NCBI GenBank assembly: GCA_004356105.1 | Contig: SMYC01000326.1 | Location: 1 to 51,611 of the forward strand | DNA: 51,611 nt | From: Acidobacteriota bacterium | GTDB lineage: Bacteria > Acidobacteriota > Vicinamibacteria > Marinacidobacterales > SMYC01 | Reading direction: 5' to 3' | Part shown: positions 46,350-51,611 of the stretch, in pieces | Layout of the letters: each line of letters begins with the position of its first letter | How positions within the stretch are numbered: position 1 is the first letter of the stretch | Position numbers and translations under genes: made by a program | Notes under the pieces: model-generated | What the model was told of the DNA's origin: nothing | The model's database searches: none | The model's input: only the letters and a program-made list of their open reading frames with translations

Positions 46350-47179
46350 GCTGGGACCTAGAACGTCTCACCGACGCGGTGACCGAGGCCGTGCTCCTGG
46401 AGCTCGGCGCCACCGATCGGCCATGCAGCTGTCATCATCTCGATCGCAGCCTGTGTCCCGATGTGATGCAGCCGCTCGTCGAGCGCGGAGCGGAACGGTT
46501 CGGCCTCACGGCTTCTGCTCCTCATCGAAGCCTCGCCGCTCTCATCGACCACACGCTTCTCAAAGCCGACGCCACCGAGGAGCAGATCCGAAAGCTTTGC
46601 GCCGAAGCGGCAGAGCATCGATTCGCGACCGTATGTATTCAGCCCACCTGGGTGCGCCTCGCCGCCCAGCTTCTTCGGGGAACGAGCGTCGGTGTCTGCA
46701 CCGTCGCCGGATTTCCGCTTGGCGCCAATAGTCGGGACGTCAAAGCTTACGAGACCCGTCGCGCAATTTTCGATGGCGCCAACGAAGTCGACATGGTGAT
46801 CAATATCGGAGCACTCAAGTCGATAGACTACCGCACGGTCGAAGACGACATCCGCGGAGTCGTCGACGCGTGCCGAGAAGGCTCCGCTTTGAGCAAGGTC
46901 ATCATAGAAACAGCGCTTCTCACCGAAGACGAGAAAGTCAAAGCATCCACGCTCGTGGCCGCGGCGGGCGCCGACTTCATCAAGACCTCGACCGGGTTCG
47001 GGCCGGGAGGCGCTACTGTCGAAGACGTCGCACTGATGCGGGACATCGTCGGCCAGAAAATGGGCGTCAAAGCCGCGGGTGGTGTCCGCGATCGCACCAC
47101 CGCAAAACAAATGGTGGAAGCGGGAGCGACCCGAATCGGTGCGAGTGCAGGAATCCGCATCATCCAGGCGAGCGACTGA
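46346..47179 (+). CDS. deoC: Deoxyribose-phosphate aldolase with Cys/His-rich N-terminal extension
   Basis: 277 residues, about 55 more than the usual bacterial enzyme. The core has Lys213 of [10 protein letters not shown] (Schiff base), Asp149 in EVDMVINIG and GVKAAGGVR with the second Lys. The extension has CSCHH (27-31), Cys37 and a helix. Splits deoxyribose-5-P to acetaldehyde and glyceraldehyde-3-P. ATG overlaps the rpiB stop (ATGA): a two-gene operon ending the pathway begun by DeoA/PunA. Confidence 0.92.
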   Translation: MSWDLERLTDAVTEAVLLELGATDRPCSCHHLDRSLCPDVMQPLVERGAERFGLTASAPHRSLAALIDHTLLKADATEEQIRKLCAEAAEHRFATVCIQPTWVRLAAQLLRGTSVGVCTVAGFPLGANSRDVKAYETRRAIFDGANEVDMVINIGALKSIDYRTVEDDIRGVVDACREGSALSKVIIETALLTEDEKVKASTLVAAAGADFIKTSTGFGPGGATVEDVALMRDIVGQKMGVKAAGGVRDRTTAKQMVEAGATRIGASAGIRIIQASD

Positions 47180-47396
47180 GTCTAGTCAGGTTAACCCGTC
47201 TCTATCCCCACATCCCCGTTCTTATCCCCACATCCCCTTGCCTTTAAAACAGCCCGTTCAAAAGCAAGGAGAGGTGGGGATAGGAGGAGATGTGGGGATA
47301 ATAAGAAAAGATAGCGCAGGCAAAGCAGTCCTTTTACGCACCTCTGCATTGCGCTTCTCCTAATACTCATCTAGCTCCCCGACGGGAACGGAGCTC
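47173..47396. repeat. Repeat copy 1 with long hairpin (deoC 3' end to mocA-like gene)
   Basis: Matches 47404-47606 with about 21 bases more. Contains a large hairpin: outer arms TTATCCCCACATC (47222-47234) and GATGTGGGGATAA (47289-47301), inner CCTTGC (47236-47241) and GCAAGG (47264-47269). The left arm sequence is preceded by a direct copy of TATCCCCACATCCCC. No coding sense. May serve as terminator for both converging genes. Confidence 0.7.
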
Positions 47397-47403
47397 AGGC
47401 AAC

Positions 47404-47606
47404 CGACCGAGTCTAGCCAGATAAGCCGTCTTTATCCCCACATCCCCGTTCTTATCCCCACATCCCCTTGCCTTTAAACAGCCTGTTCAAAAGCAAGGAG
47501 AGGTGGGGATAATAAGAAAAGATAGCGCAGGCAAAGCAGTCCTTTCTTCGCAACTTCGCGTTACGCTTTCCCAGTACTGATATTGCCCCCGACGGGAATG
47601 GAGCTC
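47404..47606. repeat. Repeat copy 2 with shortened hairpin
   Basis: Direct imperfect copy of 47173-47396, starting at a copy of the deoC stop region (CGACCGAGTCTAG). The outer stem is shortened by a deletion next to GTGGGGAT, leaving TTATCCCCAC/GTGGGGATAA pairing; the inner stem is kept. Ends in a GACGGGAATGGAGCTC block as copy 1. Followed by an AACTTCGCGTTACGCTTT-type core inside, related to the GCGCAAAG repeats. Confidence 0.7.
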
Positions 47607-47621
47607 GTGATTTCTGGGGTT

Positions 47622-48224
47622 CTAGGGCTTGAAGGCTTGGCTCGCTTTTTCGTAGTCCTCGGGAGTATCGATATCGACGCAAACTCCCGGATCGTCGACA
47701 GCTATCTCGAGCACCTCGTCGCGGTAGCGGGTAAGTAACGACTTCCCGCCGCGATCGCCTCTGAGGGTCAGCAACTCCTCGACGAGCTCCGCGACGAAGA
47801 GGACAGGATGCCCCTGCTCCCCTCGATAAACCGGATGGGCGATGCGCGCACCGGCTTTGTCGAACGTCTCCGTGAGCATGCGGATCGTCTCGGGCTTCAC
47901 GAGCGGTTTGTCAGCGAGTGCTACGAGCACGACCCGCGTTTCTTGGGGCAAGCGTTCGAGCCCGCATCGGAGCGAGCTCGCGAGTCCGTCCTTGCTGTAA
48001 GGATTCACCACCACCTCGACGCGCTCATCATCCTTATGAGCCTCATTGAGCTCGCCTCGCGCCTCGCCGCCCGAAGCGACGACGACGAGAACGCGGTCGA
48101 GCCCCGCGGCCAACAAATTGCGGAGGCTTCTCGAGAACATCGTCTCGCTGCCGAATGCGAGGTCGAGCTTTGGGCGCCCCATTCGACGCGACGCGCCCGC
48201 CGCAAGAAGCACCGCGACCCGCAC
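47622..48224 (-). CDS. MobA/MocA-like nucleotidyltransferase
   Basis: 200 residues. NTP-transferase signature LLAAGASRRMGRPKLDL and LADKPLVKPETI, HPVYRGEQGHPVLF. Closest in type to MocA (molybdopterin cytidylyltransferase) that serves xanthine-dehydrogenase-type enzymes. GTG with GGAG six bases upstream; two bases before it is the YqeC stop. No molybdenum hydroxylase subunit in the window. Confidence 0.88.
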   Translation of the reverse strand: MRVAVLLAAGASRRMGRPKLDLAFGSETMFSRSLRNLLAAGLDRVLVVVASGGEARGELNEAHKDDERVEVVVNPYSKDGLASSLRCGLERLPQETRVVLVALADKPLVKPETIRMLTETFDKAGARIAHPVYRGEQGHPVLFVAELVEELLTLRGDRGGKSLLTRYRDEVLEIAVDDPGVCVDIDTPEDYEKASQAFKP

Positions 48225-48227
48225 CTG

Positions 48228-49010
48228 TCACTCCGCCTCGGGACGCATCCGGTAGAAACATTCGTTCGGCCTGATCGCCTCGCCGAAGACGACCTCTGAA
48301 ACGCCTTGCTGCAATAGGCGTTCTCCGATACGTTCCGCGGCTTTCAGACGGGCGGCGGCGGCCTTGTTCAAAAGGACGATGTGACGGCTCCCCTTCGGGA
48401 TCTTCGGAAGGTAGCCTTTGACGATCGCGGCTGCGATGACAGCGTCAGTGACCTCCATCCCCGGCGACGTGCCCGACAAGCTAGCCACGATCTCGAGCCG
48501 ATGGACGTGCTCCGCATCGAGCTTGTGGTCGAGAGCGTCGAGGCCCACGAGGATCACCGTGAGCGTCGTTTCATCCGGGATCACAGGCTCGTGGCTCGCC
48601 GGCGCTTTCAAGCAACGCCCGCGAGCGCCGTCAGCCTCGATCACCACACAATCGGCAAGACTTCGGAGCGGATCCAGCATCACGGGGTCCACTCCACCAA
48701 GCTTGTCGCCCCGCTCCCGATCTTGAATGACGGTGACCGAGCCGTAGCGCCGAAGCCGTGCTTTGACCGTCGTGAGCCAATTGTCTTCCTCGCCCACGAC
48801 GACGAGCGGCGGCATGGTCGTCGCCGCCATGGGCATCTGCAGATGGGTCGTGGACGTCGCGACGACGCTCAAGCCCTGGCGCTGGAGCTCTGCCGTGAGC
48901 GCGTAGAGCACGGTGGTCTTACCGCCCGCGCCCACTAGGCTCACAACGTCACCTTTCCCGACCGATAGCGCATCGGCGAGCCCAAGACCCGAATCGATCG
49001 CGATCGTCAT
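48228..49010 (-). CDS. YqeC-like selenium/molybdenum hydroxylase accessory protein
   Basis: 260 residues with P-loop GAGGKTT (27-33), ATSTTHLQMPM and VVIEADGARGRCLKAPASHEPVIP, hallmarks of YqeC, predicted to help mature selenium-dependent molybdenum hydroxylases. Its pairing with a MocA-type gene supports cofactor work. The real target enzyme is elsewhere. Confidence 0.82.
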   Translation of the reverse strand: MTIAIDSGLGLADALSVGKGDVVSLVGAGGKTTVLYALTAELQRQGLSVVATSTTHLQMPMAATTMPPLVVVGEEDNWLTTVKARLRRYGSVTVIQDRERGDKLGGVDPVMLDPLRSLADCVVIEADGARGRCLKAPASHEPVIPDETTLTVILVGLDALDHKLDAEHVHRLEIVASLSGTSPGMEVTDAVIAAAIVKGYLPKIPKGSRHIVLLNKAAAARLKAAERIGERLLQQGVSEVVFGEAIRPNECFYRMRPEAE

Positions 49011-49053
49011 TGGCTAGAGAGTACTATAGGATAACGGTGAAAGAGCTGGACCG

Positions 49054-49758
49054 ATGCGCATTTCCGTTGCTATCCCCGTCATCGTCATGAGCTTGGCTGC
49101 CGCGCACTGCGCCGGCCAGGAGGATTATGCGGAGGCGCGCAGAACCATGGTGCGTGAGCACTTGCGGGCGCGGGACATCTCCGACCCTCGAGTCCTCGAG
49201 GTCATGGGCCGCGTACCGCGACACGAGTTCGTGCCCGCCATTTTGCGCTCGCAAGCCTATGCCGATCACGCGCTGCCAATAGCGGAAAGCCAAACGATCT
49301 CCCAACCCTATATCGTTGCCCTGATGACCCAACTCGCCGAGATCGAGGAGGACCATGCGGTTCTCGAGGTCGGGACGGGCTCCGGCTATCAGTCAGCCGT
49401 TCTCGCCGAGATGGTCCGCGAGGTCTATACCATCGAGATCATCCCCGAGCTCGCCGAAAGCGCGCAAGCGAAGCTCGCGGCTCTCGGCTACGAGAACGTG
49501 TACGGAAAAACCGGAGATGGTTATCTCGGGTGGGAGGAAAACGCTCCCTACGACGCGATTCTCGTCACCGCAGCGGCTCCCGAAGTGCCGCCGCCTCTCA
49601 TAGCCCAGCTCGCCCCCGGCGGGATTCTCGTCATCCCCGTCGGCCCTCAATCGCAGGTTCAACAACTCCTCCGGATCGAGAAAGCGGAGGACGGCACGAC
49701 AACCACCAAAGTGATCATCCCAGTCGTCTTCGTGCCGCTCGTCCGCGAGCGGCGATGA
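49054..49758 (+). CDS. pcm: Protein-L-isoaspartate O-methyltransferase with signal peptide
   Basis: 234 residues. Residues 1-22 are a likely export signal (MRISVAIPVIVMSLAAAHCAG). Then a full PCM domain: MVREHLRARDISDPRVLEVM, PYIVALMTQL, SAM site VLEVGTGSGYQSAVLAEM and APYDAILVTAAAPEVPPPL. Repairs isoaspartyl residues; an exported form would work in the periplasm, where the SAM source is unclear. ATG, divergent from yqeC. Confidence 0.9.
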   Translation: MRISVAIPVIVMSLAAAHCAGQEDYAEARRTMVREHLRARDISDPRVLEVMGRVPRHEFVPAILRSQAYADHALPIAESQTISQPYIVALMTQLAEIEEDHAVLEVGTGSGYQSAVLAEMVREVYTIEIIPELAESAQAKLAALGYENVYGKTGDGYLGWEENAPYDAILVTAAAPEVPPPLIAQLAPGGILVIPVGPQSQVQQLLRIEKAEDGTTTTKVIIPVVFVPLVRERR

Positions 49759-49777
49759 CGACACCGACGAAGCAAAA

Positions 49778-50062
49778 CTAGTCTTCGACGCTGACCTCAC
49801 CCCAAAAAGCCACGTAGCCTTCGAAACGCTTCGCAGCGTCCTTGGCCTCCGGGTAGAACCACGCCGCGTCTTTCCCCACGGCGGCGTCGACAACGACGTT
49901 GTAGTAACTGGCCGTCCCCTTCCAGGGGCAGACGGTATGCGTGTCACTCGGCTGCAGATATTCCTGTTTTACCGAAGCCGGTGGAAAATAGTGGTTGCCT
50001 TCCACCACTTCGGTCTCCTGCGATTCGGCAATCACCGTTCCGTGAAAAACCGCTTTTGACAT
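49778..50062 (-). CDS. DUF427 domain protein
   Basis: 94 residues, complete single-domain DUF427: AVFHGTVIAES, NHYFPPASV, CPWKGTASYYNVVVDAA and AAWFYPEAKDAAKRFEGYVAFW. Unknown cytosolic function; a pocket-forming beta fold in known structures. ATG with AAGGAGT. Its end converges on pcm with 19 bases between. Confidence 0.92.
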   Translation of the reverse strand: MSKAVFHGTVIAESQETEVVEGNHYFPPASVKQEYLQPSDTHTVCPWKGTASYYNVVVDAAVGKDAAWFYPEAKDAAKRFEGYVAFWGEVSVED

Positions 50063-50132
50063 ATCGTGACTCCTTTTTCTTGCGTCCGTTCTTTCCTATT
50101 GCTATCCTTACTTCCTTGACTTGCCATCCGCT

Positions 50133-50657
50133 ATGACGAATCACTTTCCGTTGGCTGCTGCACTCGTGCTGGCACTGCTGGTTTCCGCGTGTGGCGGAAG
50201 CGGTCCGTCAGGTCCGACCACTCCGCCCACGACCAATGTCCCGCCACCGCCGGCCCCAGTACCGCAATTCGAGATTACAAGCCTCATTACTGTTTACCAA
50301 AAGGCCGATAGCTTCGCTATGTTCACCGAGGGCACGACGTCCGACGAGAACATAGGAAAAATCCTTCTCGGCGTCGACGCGCTCACCACCGGAGGCACGC
50401 TTCTCGATAACGAGCTCTTGCGCTTCGATCTGCAACAAGCCATCGATCGCGTCAACGAGCAATTCTCGGACGCGGACTTCGTGGCCGCGTTCGGTGAGAC
50501 CAAGGAGAATCTGCGCCGCTTCTTCAACGACGCGGACAACGACGGCTGGTCCGTCGATGGCCGCCACGGAGCAGGTCGAGACTGGCCCCATGACAGCGAC
50601 GGCAACGATCCCGACGGCTGGCTAGCCCAAATGGTCATCACCATTACCCGCCCCTAA
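50133..50657 (+). CDS. Hypothetical lipoprotein with Asp-rich C-terminus
   Basis: 174 residues. Lipobox LVSAC at 16-20, then a Gly/Ser and Pro/Thr linker of about 30 residues and a small domain of ~110. The C-terminal FFNDADNDGWSVDGRHGAG and PHDSDGNDPDGW resemble calcium-binding Asp loops. I do not recognise the family. Ends one base before the convergent SGNH gene. Confidence 0.65.
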   Translation: MTNHFPLAAALVLALLVSACGGSGPSGPTTPPTTNVPPPPAPVPQFEITSLITVYQKADSFAMFTEGTTSDENIGKILLGVDALTTGGTLLDNELLRFDLQQAIDRVNEQFSDADFVAAFGETKENLRRFFNDADNDGWSVDGRHGAGRDWPHDSDGNDPDGWLAQMVITITRP

Positions 50658-51440
50658 CTAAGTAACTCCGAGCCCCTCCAGCATCTCGACGATCGACTCG
50701 AACCAAACTTGGGCCATCGTCTCGTAGCCCAGATTGTTCGGGTGCAGGCCGTCGGAGCCTACGCCGCGGAAGCCTTTCGGCGCCGCGACTTCGTGGTCGG
50801 CGATCGGAACGTTTTTTCCTTTCGCTTCCTGGCGGATCACATCGTTGAGACGGGTGATGTTCTCGACCGCGAAGACACGGAACCCGTCCGGGTTTGCCGG
50901 CAGATAGGTTCCGCTGATGACGAACTTGCCTCGGAGGATGCCAATCCGCATCATCTCCGCGAGATTGAAGCGCACCACGGGAAAACGTGCGAACTCGTTA
51001 TTGACGTCCACGATGCCTTCCATGATCAGGATCAAGTCCGGCTCATGGCGCCTTATCATCGTATCGATACGGTCGAGGCCTTCTGTCGTGTTCTCGCCGC
51101 CAATGCCTTCGTTGACGAGCTCGAAGCCGGTGCCGTAGCGCTCTTCGAGCAGCCGCCACAGCTTTGGGATATAGCCTTCGACTGTCGTGAGCACGGGGCG
51201 CGCCCCTCCCGAGCCGCCATATTGCTGCGTCACGCCAAAGGTCACGCTGTCACCGAAGCAAAGAATTTTCTTGATGGGGAAATTCGCGGGAAGGTCGATG
51301 CGCCGCACCGAATCGGCTAGTGCGACAGCGCTTCCGCCTGGGACTGCCACGTCCGGCGAGGCAGGTGAGCTATCTCCTACGCAGCCAGCACTGATCGTGA
51401 TGAGGACGCTAAGAAGACATCCGGCTGTCGTTGCTCTCAT
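50658..51440 (-). CDS. SGNH/GDSL-family esterase lipoprotein
   Basis: 260 residues. Lipobox ISAGC, then SGNH blocks FGDSVT (nucleophilic Ser), NEGIGGENT (block II), MEGIVDVNNE (block III Asn) and SDGLHPNNLG (Asp-His). An exported serine hydrolase of lipid or sugar esters. ATG 51440; a TTG two codons upstream has better ribosome-site spacing. Confidence 0.85.
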   Translation of the reverse strand: MRATTAGCLLSVLITISAGCVGDSSPASPDVAVPGGSAVALADSVRRIDLPANFPIKKILCFGDSVTFGVTQQYGGSGGARPVLTTVEGYIPKLWRLLEERYGTGFELVNEGIGGENTTEGLDRIDTMIRRHEPDLILIMEGIVDVNNEFARFPVVRFNLAEMMRIGILRGKFVISGTYLPANPDGFRVFAVENITRLNDVIRQEAKGKNVPIADHEVAAPKGFRGVGSDGLHPNNLGYETMAQVWFESIVEMLEGLGVT

Positions 51441-51446
51441 TCTCAA

Positions 51447-51611
51447 ATACGCTCCGATCGTTCTTTTTACGGGTCTTCCGCAAAATCTGTGGGTAGAAAC
51501 CGTCTGCCATCGCCCCCTCAGCAGACCACGGTGCTCGCCGGCGTAAAGGCTTCCCTCGCTTCGCTCGGCGCTTCGCGGCCTTGACCCCGGCTCCGCTCCG
51601 TGGTCCGAGCA
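51447..51611. other. Terminal intergenic region with GC-rich inverted repeats
   Basis: Contains GTCTGC...GCAGAC, a CCACGG/CCGTGG pair and short GCGAAGCG repeats running into the window edge. No gene supported; may be the edge of a REP-like block or part of a gene beyond. Confidence 0.35.

Overview
The window looks like chromosomal DNA of a Gram-negative (diderm, LPS-making) bacterium of moderately high GC content. An uncultured Acidobacteriota-type organism or a relative is my best guess. The reasons are the gene orders skp-fabZ-lpxA-lpxI-Gfo/Idh and leuS-lptE-holA, a DUF4388 protein beside SpoIID and TonB-like proteins, many GTG/TTG starts with 1-8 base overlaps, and dispersed intergenic repeats built on GCGCAAAG. 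No rRNA, tRNA, prophage, insertion sequence or CRISPR array is visible. Taxonomy is inference. Products are called from motifs and remembered families, not from a search.

Layout. 1-2.8 kb: tail of a metallo-beta-lactamase-fold protein, a LOG-family protein and an AzgA-type purine permease. 2.8-7.2 kb: rpsT, converging on the leuS-lptE-holA operon. 7.2-11.3 kb: two TPR proteins, mutY and a tiny zinc-ribbon protein. 11.3-18.1 kb (minus strand): a strong promoter drives yceD-rpmF-fabD-fabG-acpP-fabF, followed by a histone-deacetylase-fold protein, a VOC protein with a histone-H1-like tail and an M20 peptidase. 18.1-24.3 kb (minus): a TonB-like protein, a SpoIID/SPOR lipoprotein, DUF4388, a 29-residue membrane peptide, miaA and hfq. 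24.3-37.5 kb (minus): an envelope supercluster, read in the order crotonase-ribH-nusB-lysS-lolC-lolD, then clpC from its own promoter, then bamA-skp-fabZ-lpxA-lpxI-Gfo/Idh. It combines LPS lipid A synthesis, outer-membrane protein assembly and lipoprotein export.

38.4-39.6 kb holds small membrane proteins and a 183-base inverted-repeat element. 39.6-47.2 kb is a nucleoside island: upp (minus), then deoA/pdp-nupC-punA-cdd on the plus strand, hpt and a TonB-like gene on the minus strand, then rpiB-deoC on the plus strand. Together these import nucleosides, deaminate cytidine, phosphorolyse nucleosides, salvage bases and feed (deoxy)ribose phosphate into central carbon metabolism. RpiB and DeoC both carry N-terminal extensions. 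As I recall them, these resemble extensions in enzymes of sugar-phosphate (SPU-type) bacterial microcompartments, yet no shell gene is present. This is the most interesting system in the window. 47.2-51.6 kb: a duplicated hairpin-rich repeat, a MocA-like/YqeC pair, an exported protein-L-isoaspartate methyltransferase, DUF427 and two lipoproteins.

Promoter-like sequences recur with an extended -10 of the form GTGCTANNAT (rpsT, leuS, yceD, the second TonB gene). The divergent TonB/rpiB pair appears to have almost no 5' leader.
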